Below, piece after piece: positions 24,929 to 35,375 of a stretch of DNA of 43,438 bases. A program made the translations under genes and the position numbers. Each line of letters starts with the position of its first letter. The stretch's first letter is position 1. Source of the DNA: Qipengyuania qiaonensis (lineage in GTDB: Bacteria > Pseudomonadota > Alphaproteobacteria > Sphingomonadales > Sphingomonadaceae); NCBI RefSeq assembly GCF_019711515.1, contig NZ_JAIGNO010000017.1, positions 1 to 43,438 on the forward strand. Reading direction: 5' to 3'. The notes under the pieces are model-generated. The model made no database searches. It was not told where the DNA came from and saw nothing but the letters and a program-made list of their open reading frames with translations.

Positions 24929-25657
24929 TCACGGCCGCACCACGACCCAGCGCAGGGGTTCCTGCGCAGCTTCGGTCTTGTACCAGCGGTTTGCCGTCCA
25001 CATCAGCCATGGTCGAATTGCATAGTCGGGCTCGACCCAGCTGCGAGTCAGCCACAATTGACGGTCGAACCGGCGCGACGGCGCATAGGCCGCTTCGAAC
25101 TCCTCAACCGGCGCAAGGATGGCGGGCTTGCCGCTATGTGCCTCAATCTGGTTGACGAGCGTGGTCAACTCGCTCTGCACCGCCGCATCGGATACGCGCG
25201 AAGGGCAATCTTCGGCGGTCCTTTCCAGCAGGATGGCAGGAGGCAGCAGATTACCGTCGCGCGGAACCATGGTCACGAAATTGGCCGATTGTCCGTCCGC
25301 TACGGCGCAGGGGTCGAACCGGTGTGTCGCGCCTACCGCCAACCCGGCATTGCGCGCGCGGGTCAGATTCTGTGCGAAAGCGATATCCTTCCCGCCAGCA
25401 CCGTCGCTAGCTTCCAGATACACGAATTGGGCACCCAGCCCCGCTATAGTCCCGAAATCGACCGCGCCGTCGCCGGCGGCCACCAGGGCACCCTGATCGG
25501 GCCAGATTGCCTCTTCCGGTCGCCAACTGCGCCCTTTGTGCCAGATGTAAGCGCCTCCCGCGACGACCATGACCAGCAGGAACAACGCGACCTTTCCCGC
25601 GCGCGACAGCATGACCTTGGTGCCGGTCTTGCGCCGCCTGCGCCCCCGTTTTGCCAT
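24929..25657 (-). CDS. Membrane-anchored GH25-like (lysozyme-fold) protein
   Basis: The 242-residue protein has a strongly basic start (MAKRGRRRRKTGTK), one membrane helix at about 22-38, then a domain with the outline of glycoside hydrolase family 25: FGTIAGLGAQFVYLEASDG, DIAFAQNLTRARNAGLAVGA and THRF. GH25 enzymes cut peptidoglycan glycan strands. The first conserved Asp is replaced in IWPDQG (51-56), and the usual D-x-E is LLE (143-145), leaving only E145. The domain may be a degenerate or divergent muramidase. It sits between UPF0262 and cdd on the same strand. Confidence 0.65.
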   Translation of the reverse strand: MAKRGRRRRKTGTKVMLSRAGKVALFLLVMVVAGGAYIWHKGRSWRPEEAIWPDQGALVAAGDGAVDFGTIAGLGAQFVYLEASDGAGGKDIAFAQNLTRARNAGLAVGATHRFDPCAVADGQSANFVTMVPRDGNLLPPAILLERTAEDCPSRVSDAAVQSELTTLVNQIEAHSGKPAILAPVEEFEAAYAPSRRFDRQLWLTRSWVEPDYAIRPWLMWTANRWYKTEAAQEPLRWVVVRP

Positions 25658-25666
25658 AAATCCCCC

Positions 25667-26170
25667 TCAGCCCTTGATATGCAGCACGCAAATCAGCGTG
25701 AAGAGGCGCCGTGCCGTGGCGAAGTCGGTTTCGATCTTGCCCTCGAGCCGTTCCACCAGCAATTCCGCAGCGCGATTGTGAATGCCGCGCCGCGCCATGT
25801 CGATCGTTTCGATCTCCATCGGTGTCGCCTTGCGGATTGCCTGATAGTAGCTATCGCATATGGCGAAGTATTCGCGGATGGGGCGGCGGAAACGCGCCAG
25901 GCCAAGCAGCAATTCCTCGAGCAATCGCTCCTCTGCATCGGCAATGGTCATGAGCAAACGCCCGTCGCGCACCGCAAGCTTCAAGCGGTAGGGGCCGTTC
26001 GCCCCGCGCTCCACCGCACGCAGCGGTTTGAAACTGTTTTCCTCGATAAGGTCGAAGATCGCGATCCGCCGCTCCTGTTCGATATCGGCGTTGCGCCAGA
26101 TGATCGTCTCCTCATCGAGCTCGATATGCGCGATGCGGTGGTCGTCCGGAGAGGATGCGGAATCGGTCAT
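25667..26170 (-). CDS. UPF0262 family protein
   Basis: The 167-residue protein fits UPF0262, an alphaproteobacterial family of unknown function. Typical blocks are ERRIAIFDLIEENSF, GPYRLKLAVRDGRLLM and YYQAIRKATPMEIETIDMAR. ATG 26170 (MTDSASSPDDHRIAHIELD) was chosen because the conserved part starts near it; an upstream in-frame start at 26233 would run into the dnaB leader. No signal or membrane segment is present. Confidence 0.88.
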   Translation of the reverse strand: MTDSASSPDDHRIAHIELDEETIIWRNADIEQERRIAIFDLIEENSFKPLRAVERGANGPYRLKLAVRDGRLLMTIADAEERLLEELLLGLARFRRPIREYFAICDSYYQAIRKATPMEIETIDMARRGIHNRAAELLVERLEGKIETDFATARRLFTLICVLHIKG

Positions 26171-26232
26171 GGTTGATGGCTGCTTTCGCAGAGATTGGAG
26201 GGGTGCGGCAAGGGGGTGATCAAGTGTCCCCA

Positions 26233-26241
26233 CTATCCACA
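26233..26241 (-). promoter_or_regulatory. DnaA-box-like site upstream of dnaB
   Basis: CTATCCACA matches the DnaA box TTATCCACA at 8 of 9 positions and lies 69 nt before the dnaB start, in the 139-nt space between dnaB and UPF0262. A DnaA site here could tie helicase expression to initiation. Only one box is visible, so chance is a real possibility. Confidence 0.35.
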
Positions 26242-26309
26242 GCCCGTGCGGAAAATTTAGCTGCCCAAATTCCTTGTCACCGGGTCATGCCAGCGGGCAT
26301 CAGGGACGG

Positions 26310-27830
26310 ATGGCCGATACCGATCTCCTTTTCCCCGCCGACGATTCGACCGATACCAAGCCGGCGAAGGGTCCCGTCCTGCCCGCCAATCTCGAGGCGG
26401 AGGCGGCCTTTCTGGGCGCAGTGCTGATCGACAACAAGGTGATCGAGGAACTGACCACGCCCTTGATGGCGGAGCATTTCCACGAGCCGGTCCACCAGCG
26501 CATCTATGAGCGTGTGCTTCGGCTGCTGGACCGGAATTCGGTGGCCACACCGGTAACGCTGAAGCCCTATTTCGAAAGCGACGAGGCGCTGAAGCAACTC
26601 GGCGGTGTTACCTATCTGGCCCAGTTGACGGCTGACGGCCAAGGCCTCCTTCACCCGCGCGAACTGGCCGAACAGATCTACGATCTCGCCCTTCTGCGTG
26701 AACTGGTGAGCGTAGGACGCAACCTGGTCGAAGGCGCGCTCGACACTTCGGACGAAGTCGAACCGCTGCGCAAGATCGAACAGGCCGAGGCCGACCTCTA
26801 TCGCGTAGCGGAAGGCGCCAGCACCGGCAGCGAGGCACAGACTTTCCGCAAAGCGGCCTTCGGGGCGCTGGAAGTCGTGCAGGCAGCGATGAATTCGGGC
26901 GGGCGGTTCTCCGGCAAGACCACCGGCCTCGACACGATCAATGACAAGACATCGGGCCTGCATAATTCGGACCTTGTGATCCTTGCCGGCCGCCCGGCCA
27001 TGGGCAAGACGTCGCTCGCCACCAATATCGCCTTCAACGCCGCACGGCGGCTGATGGACGACGAAAAATCGGGCATCGAACGCGAAAAGTCCCCCGGTGC
27101 GGGCGTCGCCTTCTTCAGCCTCGAAATGAGTGCCGACCAGCTCGCCACGCGTATCCTTGCCGAACAAGCCGAAATCTCCAGCGAAAAGCTGCGTTCGGGC
27201 AAGCTCAGCCGTGAGGAGTTTCAACGACTGTCCTTCGCCAGTCAGGAACTGACCGACCTGCCGCTTTTTATCGACGACACTCCTGCACTGACCATCGGCG
27301 CACTGCGCACGCGCGCCCGGCGGCTCAAGCGGCGGCACGATATCGGCATCGTAATCGTCGACTATCTCCAGCTGTTGCAGGGTTCGGGCCGCGCCAGCGA
27401 CAATCGTGTCAACGAGATTTCCGAAATCAGCCGCGGCCTCAAGACGCTGGCCAAGGAGCTGCACGTCCCGGTGATCGCGCTCTCGCAGCTATCGCGGCAG
27501 GTGGAGCAGCGCGAAGACAAGCGCCCGCAACTTGCCGATCTGCGCGAATCGGGCTCGATCGAGCAGGATGCGGACATGGTCTGGTTCATCTACCGCGCCG
27601 AATATTACCACAACGCGCTAAAGCCCGACACGCCCGACGAAACCAGTTCGGAAGAGGTGCGGATGAAGTACGCCGAGTGGGAGGCGCGCCACCTCGAGCT
27701 GGTCAACAAGGCAACATTGATCGTCGCCAAGCAACGTCACGGATCGACCGGCAATGTCCCGCTGCTGTTCCACAGCGAGATCACGAAGTTCTCAAGCCCC
27801 GATGTGCGGCACTACGACGATTACGAATAG
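26310..27830 (+). CDS. dnaB: Replicative DNA helicase DnaB
   Basis: The 506-residue hexameric helicase unwinds DNA at the fork. The N-terminal primase-interacting domain (about 25-130) begins PANLEAEAAFLGAVLIDN. The RecA-like motor has Walker A G227-RPAMGKTS235, FFSLEMSADQLATR (268-281), Walker B VIVDYLQLL (348-356) and the DLRESGSIEQDAD switch. No intein is seen. A 12-residue stretch DDEKSGIEREKS (250-261) sits between strands and appears to be the insert common in alphaproteobacterial DnaB. It is convergent with the phospholipase gene, with one base between stop codons. Confidence 0.97.
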   Translation: MADTDLLFPADDSTDTKPAKGPVLPANLEAEAAFLGAVLIDNKVIEELTTPLMAEHFHEPVHQRIYERVLRLLDRNSVATPVTLKPYFESDEALKQLGGVTYLAQLTADGQGLLHPRELAEQIYDLALLRELVSVGRNLVEGALDTSDEVEPLRKIEQAEADLYRVAEGASTGSEAQTFRKAAFGALEVVQAAMNSGGRFSGKTTGLDTINDKTSGLHNSDLVILAGRPAMGKTSLATNIAFNAARRLMDDEKSGIEREKSPGAGVAFFSLEMSADQLATRILAEQAEISSEKLRSGKLSREEFQRLSFASQELTDLPLFIDDTPALTIGALRTRARRLKRRHDIGIVIVDYLQLLQGSGRASDNRVNEISEISRGLKTLAKELHVPVIALSQLSRQVEQREDKRPQLADLRESGSIEQDADMVWFIYRAEYYHNALKPDTPDETSSEEVRMKYAEWEARHLELVNKATLIVAKQRHGSTGNVPLLFHSEITKFSSPDVRHYDDYE

Positions 27831-27831
27831 A

Positions 27832-29013
27832 TCAGATGCCGAGGTTAAGGCGCCGGGTCACCGTGTAATCGACCACCGATACCAATAGCCAGCTGAGGTT
27901 CCAGCGAATGCGGTTCCACAGCGTCGCCCGCCGTTTGTGCAGCGGAATGGTAATCCGTTCGGATGCGGCGATGTGCTGGCCGATGAACTCACGCATCCGA
28001 TCGGCCAGCGCGGCATCTTCCACCTTCAGCACCAACTCGAGATTGATATAGAGGCTGCGCATGTCGAAGTTCGCGCTGCCCATATAGACCGCGTCGTCGA
28101 GCACGATCAGTTTGGTGTGCAGCTTGCATGGTGCGAACTCCCAGATCTGCGCACGTTTCGATAGCAGGTAATCGTAAAGCGAGCGGCTGGCGCCGATGGT
28201 CGCGCCATTGTCCGATTTGCCTGCCATCACCAACCGCGTTTTCCCCTTCTGCGCGATGCGCCCCATACGGCGGAGGAGCTTCTTGGGCGGGCTGAAATAG
28301 GCCATGAACATGTCGAGTCGGTCGCCTTCTATCAGGTCGTCCGACACGCAGCGTGCCCAGCTCGACAGGCCACGGGTCGGGCCGCCGACGAGCCAGGTAA
28401 TATCCGGCTTTGTCCATTCCCATTCGCGCACCGTGCGCGCTATCTCGCGGGCGTGCTGTTCTTCCCGCTCGGTCCACTCGCGCAGTCTCGCGTACCAGTC
28501 ATTGAGGCCGGCGACCGCCAGGCCTTCGATTACTATCCCGAGATCGTTCCATCCATTGTTGGCAGGCGATGCGAAATAATCGTCGGCAATGTTGAACCCG
28601 CCGAACATTGCCCTTGTCCCGTCCGCGATCACCAGCTTCTGGTGGTTGCGGATCAGATAGCGGCGCGTCCATCTGGCCGAGAAACAGAGGAATTCGCCTC
28701 CCGCGTCGACCAGTGGCTGGAGAAATTCGTCACTCGCATCGGCGCCGAAGCGATCGACGATCAAAGTGACATTCACTCCGCGCCGGGCGGCGACTACGAG
28801 CGCATCGCGGAACTGGGTGCTGACAGTGTCTTCGGCAAAGATGTAGAAACAGACTTCAAGGCTGACTTGCGCCGTTTCGACGAGCGAGAACAGCGCCGCG
28901 CGCCGATCCGATCCACCCGGATAAAACGAGAGACGTTGGCCCGCGGCGTCGACCTCGAACGGCTCCGGATCGGTGAATTCCGCGATATCGCAAGCGGCTA
29001 GGCTTTCTCCCAT
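27832..29013 (-). CDS. Phospholipase D-like protein (cardiolipin synthase-like)
   Basis: The 393-residue protein has two PLD motifs, H124-x-K126-x4-D131 (NHQKLVIADG) and H299-x-K301-x4-D306 (LHTKLIVLDD), each followed by the GGFN or GSANFD block. This is the layout of bacterial cardiolipin synthases, which join phosphatidyl units. There are no N-terminal membrane helices, as in ClsB, and the only hydrophobic stretch is near the C-terminus (WNLSWLLVSVVDY). ATG 29013 (MGESLAACDI) is inferred. Diacylglycerol phosphatidyl transfer is likely, but nuclease or other PLD activity is not excluded. Confidence 0.85.
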   Translation of the reverse strand: MGESLAACDIAEFTDPEPFEVDAAGQRLSFYPGGSDRRAALFSLVETAQVSLEVCFYIFAEDTVSTQFRDALVVAARRGVNVTLIVDRFGADASDEFLQPLVDAGGEFLCFSARWTRRYLIRNHQKLVIADGTRAMFGGFNIADDYFASPANNGWNDLGIVIEGLAVAGLNDWYARLREWTEREEQHAREIARTVREWEWTKPDITWLVGGPTRGLSSWARCVSDDLIEGDRLDMFMAYFSPPKKLLRRMGRIAQKGKTRLVMAGKSDNGATIGASRSLYDYLLSKRAQIWEFAPCKLHTKLIVLDDAVYMGSANFDMRSLYINLELVLKVEDAALADRMREFIGQHIAASERITIPLHKRRATLWNRIRWNLSWLLVSVVDYTVTRRLNLGI

Positions 29014-29052
29014 TTGCGATGCCTTACTCGCTTGCAGGCAGACGGCAAATCC

Positions 29053-29081
29053 TTGACTGGCGGGCGCCGAACGCCTACGTC
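29053..29081 (+). promoter_or_regulatory. Possible sigma70-type promoter of rpoZ
   Basis: TTGACT (29053-29058) matches 5 of 6 bases of the -35 consensus and is followed after 17 nt by TACGTC (29076-29081), a poor -10. It lies in the 110-nt divergent region before rpoZ and would give a short leader of about 36 nt. Confidence 0.28.
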
Positions 29082-29123
29082 GCACGCTTTCCCGGAATCA
29101 CTTGATTTGCATCGGAGTGCCCA

Positions 29124-29468
29124 ATGGCGCGCGTTACCGTAGAAGACTGCGTAGACAAGGTCCCCAACCGTTTCGATCTCGTCCTGCTGGCCGCCCAGCG
29201 GGCACGCGAGATTTCCGGCGGTGCGGAGATGACCGTCGATCGCGATCGTGACAAGAATCCGGTCGTCGCCCTGCGCGAAATCGCGGAGCAGACGATCAAG
29301 CCCAAGGAACTGCACGAAGCCGCCGTCACCAACCTGCAGAAGATACTTCCGGACGACGACGACGAGATGGATGAAGTGGGTTCGCTGAGCCAGTCGGCGG
29401 AAGCGCTGCGGATCACAGCTTCGGCACCGACCCGCTCAACGTCTATCGGGGCCGATTACGACGGCTGA
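29124..29468 (+). CDS. rpoZ: RNA polymerase omega subunit
   Basis: The 114-residue subunit assists beta-prime folding and core assembly and, in proteobacteria, forms part of a ppGpp site. The conserved start [20 protein letters not shown] and [15 protein letters not shown], then [15 protein letters not shown], are diagnostic. The C-terminal 35 residues are acidic ([12 protein letters not shown]) and variable. GGAG precedes the ATG. A clear terminator follows, so it is monocistronic; the more usual arrangement next to rsh is not kept here. Confidence 0.97.
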   Translation: MARVTVEDCVDKVPNRFDLVLLAAQRAREISGGAEMTVDRDRDKNPVVALREIAEQTIKPKELHEAAVTNLQKILPDDDDEMDEVGSLSQSAEALRITASAPTRSTSIGADYDG

Positions 29469-29494
29469 CGCGGTCGGTCGACCGGAAATTGCCA

Positions 29495-29524
29495 AAGGGC
29501 CGCTCCGGAAGGGGCGGCCCTTCT
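29495..29524 (+). terminator. Terminator after rpoZ
   Basis: AAGGGCCGCTCC (29495-29506) pairs with GGGGCGGCCCTT (29511-29522), 12 bp with one G-U, around a GGAA tetraloop, and is followed by TT-CTTG. It lies 26 nt after the rpoZ stop. Confidence 0.85.
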
Positions 29525-29589
29525 TGTATTAGGACGAAATTTCTCGCGACAGCTTTCCTCACCCTCGGTAAATCAGTAAACGACTTTTC

Positions 29590-30663
29590 ATGACGGAAGA
29601 TTTCGGGGACTTGGCGTCAGGCGCAAGCGATGCGGCAACGGGGGGTTTGATAGCGCGAACGCTGGAAGACCCCACGGGCTTGCGCAAAGGGCATACGCGG
29701 GAAAACGCCTGCCTCAATTGCGGTGCCGAACTGGTGGGAGCTCATTGCCACAATTGCGGGCAACGCGCGCACATCCATCGGACACTCGGCGCGTTCTTTC
29801 ACGACCTCCTGCATGGCGTCCTCCATTTCGAAGGAAAGACCTGGCGCACACTGCCCTTGCTCGTGTGGAAGCCAGGCAAGCTGACCCGCGAATATATCGA
29901 CGGCAAGCGGGCGAGCTATGTCAGTCCGATCGCACTGTTCCTGTTCGTCGTGTTCTTCAGCTATGCGCTTTTCAGTGCCTTAGGCGGCGACCAGGCGCTT
30001 TCCCCGCAAGTGACCGGTTTCGAACAGGCCAAGGCGGCCTATGCGACGAACGAGGAGGAATTGGTCAAGCTGCGGAACGATCGTCAACGCAATCTCGACG
30101 ATCCGGAGAGCCTGGCTAGAATCGATGCAGAAATCCAATCTCTCGAAGACGACCAGAAAGGCCTCGGGACGGTTCTGGGCGGTGTGGGAGACGAGTTCGA
30201 AAAGGATTTCATCGCAGGGTTCGAGAAGACGCCTCTTCCTGAAGATAGCGGGCTGGCCAAAGCTATCGAGAAAGTGCGCAAGAACCCGCAATTGGCGATC
30301 TACAAGGCGCAAACCAACGCGTATAAGTTCAGCTGGATGCTGATACCGCTCAGCGTCCCGTTCGTCTGGTTGCTATTCCCCTTCAACCGCAGATTCAAAG
30401 GCTACGACCATACGGTCTTCACGACCTACTCGATCGCCTTCATGATCATGCTCGTGGCCGTCGTTAGCCTGCTGTTCTACTACGGCTGGGGCGGTTTGGG
30501 CGGCCTTCTGCTGTTCTACGCGCCATGGCACATGTACCGCCAGTTGCGCGGCGCCTATGAGCTGGGCCGTTGGGGGGCGCTATGGCGAATGCTGACACTC
30601 AGCATGTTCGCTTGGGTCGCTATTGGCCTGTTCATCTCCGTCATCGGCGCAATGGCCGCCTGA
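29590..30663 (+). CDS. DUF3667 family membrane protein with zinc-ribbon-like N-terminus
   Basis: The 357-residue protein carries a four-Cys cluster C41-x2-C44-x8-C53-x2-C56, then the DUF3667 block TLGAFFHDLLHGVLHFEG and KPGKLTREYIDGKRASYVSP leading into a transmembrane helix (about 113-132). A charged, probably coiled-coil segment (about 145-210) separates it from C-terminal helices (about 245-355). The Cys cluster suggests Zn binding. Family function is unknown. It lies after the rpoZ terminator and converges with ftsH. Confidence 0.85.
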   Translation: MTEDFGDLASGASDAATGGLIARTLEDPTGLRKGHTRENACLNCGAELVGAHCHNCGQRAHIHRTLGAFFHDLLHGVLHFEGKTWRTLPLLVWKPGKLTREYIDGKRASYVSPIALFLFVVFFSYALFSALGGDQALSPQVTGFEQAKAAYATNEEELVKLRNDRQRNLDDPESLARIDAEIQSLEDDQKGLGTVLGGVGDEFEKDFIAGFEKTPLPEDSGLAKAIEKVRKNPQLAIYKAQTNAYKFSWMLIPLSVPFVWLLFPFNRRFKGYDHTVFTTYSIAFMIMLVAVVSLLFYYGWGGLGGLLLFYAPWHMYRQLRGAYELGRWGALWRMLTLSMFAWVAIGLFISVIGAMAA

Positions 30664-30693
30664 GCCATCCGACTTTACCGATAGCGGGCGTGC

Positions 30694-32652
<1,959 letters not shown>

Positions 32653-32676
32653 GCGCGGGTTCCTTTCATCCCTGAT

Positions 32677-32704
32677 AATGTAGGATATGGCAGGTGAATG
32701 GCAA
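32677..32704 (-). promoter_or_regulatory. ftsH: Possible promoter of ftsH
   Basis: On the minus strand TTGCCA (32704-32699) is 5/6 to the -35 consensus, followed after 16 nt by TACATT (32682-32677), 4/6 to the -10. It would start transcription about 18 nt before the ATG. I see no good heat-shock (CTTGAAA / CCCATnT) arrangement. Confidence 0.38.
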
Positions 32705-32809
32705 GTTGTCCTGCATCGCCAATTTTCCGCTCTCAGCCAACCAGACAGTCGATCACCCAGTGCACGCCGTTGACGCCATGCGAAAACACCGGATCAAACC
32801 TATCCAATT

Positions 32810-33451
32810 TCAGATCAAGGACAGCCCGCTGCCGTCGTTCGTCGCATTCAAATACACGTAGATACCCAGCGCCGTGGCAATTCCCGTAAATACGAGAGAG
32901 CCAAGCACAAGCGCACCGTCCCGTACGGTCAAAGCCATTCCGAGCACCGCGATAGCCAGCATCGGGATAGAGCTGGCGAAAGGAAGGAATTCAAGGGGCG
33001 GAACCGTGCAGCACAGCGCGATGACGATGAGCGCGACCAGTCTTATCACAGGCCCCTCGGTCAATCCTTCGAGACGACCTTCGCTATACCGATCGAGGAA
33101 GCTGGCGAGGCCACGAAGCTTGCGGACCGCCTTGTGCAATTTTCTCGAGCCGACGGCGCGCTGCTGCACGACTTGAGGCATCCAGACATGATCGCGGCCC
33201 ACGAGGAGCTGGCCCGCGATCAGCGAAATGAACAACGCGAGCACAGTCGGAACGCCCGGAATCCCTCCCACCGGGGTGATCTCCAGCAAAGCCGGGATCA
33301 TGATGAAGGGGCCGAAACTGCGCCCACCGAAATCGTCCAGCACATCCGCGACACGGACTTGGTCGCCATGCGATGCGAGCTCGTCGAGCTCGCGCAGCAC
33401 GTCGGTCACGCTAAATGGTTCGCGATGCGGCAACTCTCTCTCCTTCCGCAT
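32810..33451 (-). CDS. exoD: ExoD family membrane protein
   Basis: The 213-residue protein matches ExoD, first linked to exopolysaccharide synthesis and alkali tolerance in rhizobia; its molecular role is unknown. Family blocks include FGGRSFGPFIMIPALLEITP and IPGVPTVLALFISLIAGQ near the N-terminus, and a hydrophobic C-terminal half with three or four helices (about 130-205). The start MRKERELPHREPFSV is plausible but has no strong ribosome-binding site. It is 34 nt from the MaoC gene end on the same strand. Confidence 0.85.
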   Translation of the reverse strand: MRKERELPHREPFSVTDVLRELDELASHGDQVRVADVLDDFGGRSFGPFIMIPALLEITPVGGIPGVPTVLALFISLIAGQLLVGRDHVWMPQVVQQRAVGSRKLHKAVRKLRGLASFLDRYSEGRLEGLTEGPVIRLVALIVIALCCTVPPLEFLPFASSIPMLAIAVLGMALTVRDGALVLGSLVFTGIATALGIYVYLNATNDGSGLSLI

Positions 33452-33485
33452 CGACCGCTCGCCCCCCGGGGGTGTTGCCCGCTTT

Positions 33486-33935
33486 TCAGCCCGACTTTCT
33501 TAGCAATGCCGAGCGTTCGCACCGGCATACGATCTCGGCGCGCTGGTTCAACGCTTCATGCAGGAAGGTTACGATTCCCGCATCCGGGCGCGATTTGCTT
33601 TCGCGCAAACCAATCACCTCGCTCGTCGCATGCAGCGTATCGCCGATGAAGACGGGCTTTGGCATGACCAGCTTATCGTAGCCCAGATTGGCCACCAAGG
33701 TACCCAGCGTCGTATCGCCGACGCTGAGTCCCACCATAAGCGAGAACGTATAGGTTCCGTTGACGAGGATCTGCCCGAACTCGCTTTCTTTCGCCGCTTC
33801 CACATCGAGGTGGAGCGGCTGCGGGTTGTGGGTCATCACGGTGAAGAAGAGATTGTCGGCTTCAGTCACCGTGCGTCGAATGTCATGGGTCAGCTTATCG
33901 CCGACCTGCCAGTCGTCGAAGAACCTGCCAGCCAT
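33486..33935 (-). CDS. MaoC-type (hotdog) enoyl-CoA hydratase, mesaconyl-CoA hydratase-like
   Basis: The 149-residue hotdog protein has the MaoC pattern [21 protein letters not shown] (key residues H35, N36, P37, H42), the variant seen in mesaconyl/beta-methylmalyl-CoA hydratase relatives rather than the strict D-x-N-P-x-H of R-hydratases. It then has [15 protein letters not shown]. It hydrates enoyl-CoA intermediates. ATG 33935 was chosen because it shares one base with the aldehyde dehydrogenase stop. It ends the acyl-CoA operon 33486-37617. Confidence 0.85.
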   Translation of the reverse strand: MAGRFFDDWQVGDKLTHDIRRTVTEADNLFFTVMTHNPQPLHLDVEAAKESEFGQILVNGTYTFSLMVGLSVGDTTLGTLVANLGYDKLVMPKPVFIGDTLHATSEVIGLRESKSRPDAGIVTFLHEALNQRAEIVCRCERSALLRKSG

Positions 33936-35350
33936 CAGGCAGTCATCACCGACTTGACCTCGAGGAACTCGTGGAAGCCGAAGACGCCCCATTCGCGGCC
34001 GTTGCCAGACTTCTTGTAGCCGCCGAACGATGCGTTCATGTCGTAGCCGCCGTTGATTGCGACCCGGCCCGCACGGATCTTGCGGGCGAGCTCCTTCGCC
34101 TTCTCGGTGTCCTCACCCATGATGTGCGCGGCAAGGCCGTATTCGGTGTCGTTGCCGATACGGATAGCATCGTCGTAGTCCTCGTAGCCGAGAATGCAGA
34201 GGACCGGGCCGAAAATCTCCTCTTGCGCGATCGTCATGTCGTTGGTGACATCGGCGAAGACCGTCGGCTTGACATAATGACCAACCTCGAGGCCTTCGGG
34301 CTTGCCGGGGCCACCCGCAACCAATGTCGCACCTTCTTCGACGCCCTTCTCGATCAGGCCCTGTATCTTGTCCCACTGCGCCTTCGAGACGACAGGGCCG
34401 ATGGTGGCGTTGCCCTTGGGATCGCCGGGAACGACGCTTTCGGCAGCTTCCCTGGCCGCGACCTTGGCCTCCTCCATGCGCGCCTTGGGCACGAACATGC
34501 GGCTGGGCGCAGTGCAGGTCTGGCCCGAATTGCCCATCATTGCAGTCGTGCCGCGCGCGACCGAGCGGGTGAAGGAACTGTCATCCAGGATTATGTTGGG
34601 GCTCTTGCCGCCCAGTTCCTGGGCCACGCGCTTGACCGTGCTTGCGGCATTGGCCGCAATAGCAATCCCCGCGCGGGTCGAACCGGTGAACGAGATCATG
34701 TCGATGCCCTGATGGCCAGACATAGCCGTGCCAACGCCCGGACCATCACCGTTGATCATGTTGTAGACGCCCGCCGGAACACCCGCAGCATGCATAATCT
34801 CGGTGAAGATTGCGGCATCGACGGGCGCAATCTCGGAGGGCTTGAGGATCATCGTGTTGCCGGTCGCGAGCGCGGGGAAGACCTTGCAGGCGATCTGGTT
34901 GAGCGGCCAGTTCCAGGGGGTGATCATCCCCACCACTCCGATCGGTTCGTAGAGATGCGTTGTGATGCCGGCGGTCTGCTCGAACTCGAAGTTCTCGAGA
35001 ATGCCGATGGCAGTCGCGAGGTGTCCGGCGATGAGGCCGGTGTGCGGGCCGCTCGCGAGGCTCATTGGGGCGCCCATTTCATCGCTCACGGCGCGGGCGA
35101 GGTCTTGCATGCTCTTTTCGAGTTCCGACTGAATCGAGCGCATCAAGTCGAGCCGTTCGGCGCGGGTCGAGAACTGCCAGCTCTCGAATGCCCGGCGCGC
35201 CGCGGCGACTGCGTTGTCGACGTCGGCGGCGGTACCTATGGAAATATGGCCGATGGTTTCTTCGGTCGCGGGATTTTCGACCGGGACGGTGTTCGGGGTT
35301 ACCGGGTCGACCCATTGGCCGTCGATGTAGAACTGGGTGTACTCGTACAT
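33935..35350 (-). CDS. NAD(P)-dependent aldehyde dehydrogenase
   Basis: The 471-residue enzyme oxidises an aldehyde to its acid. The cofactor region is PWNWPLNQ (145-152) with ILKPSEIAP; the base is E245 in QELGGKSP and the nucleophile is C279 in GQTCTAPSR. The C-terminal [13 protein letters not shown] is standard. AGGAG lies just before the ATG at 35350. Gene position between an alpha-methylacyl-CoA racemase and a hydratase suggests a substrate from branched acyl breakdown. The specific aldehyde is unknown. Confidence 0.92.
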   Translation of the reverse strand: MYEYTQFYIDGQWVDPVTPNTVPVENPATEETIGHISIGTAADVDNAVAAARRAFESWQFSTRAERLDLMRSIQSELEKSMQDLARAVSDEMGAPMSLASGPHTGLIAGHLATAIGILENFEFEQTAGITTHLYEPIGVVGMITPWNWPLNQIACKVFPALATGNTMILKPSEIAPVDAAIFTEIMHAAGVPAGVYNMINGDGPGVGTAMSGHQGIDMISFTGSTRAGIAIAANAASTVKRVAQELGGKSPNIILDDSSFTRSVARGTTAMMGNSGQTCTAPSRMFVPKARMEEAKVAAREAAESVVPGDPKGNATIGPVVSKAQWDKIQGLIEKGVEEGATLVAGGPGKPEGLEVGHYVKPTVFADVTNDMTIAQEEIFGPVLCILGYEDYDDAIRIGNDTEYGLAAHIMGEDTEKAKELARKIRAGRVAINGGYDMNASFGGYKKSGNGREWGVFGFHEFLEVKSVMTA

Positions 35351-35375
35351 GGGCTATCTCCTCTTGGCGCTCGCC

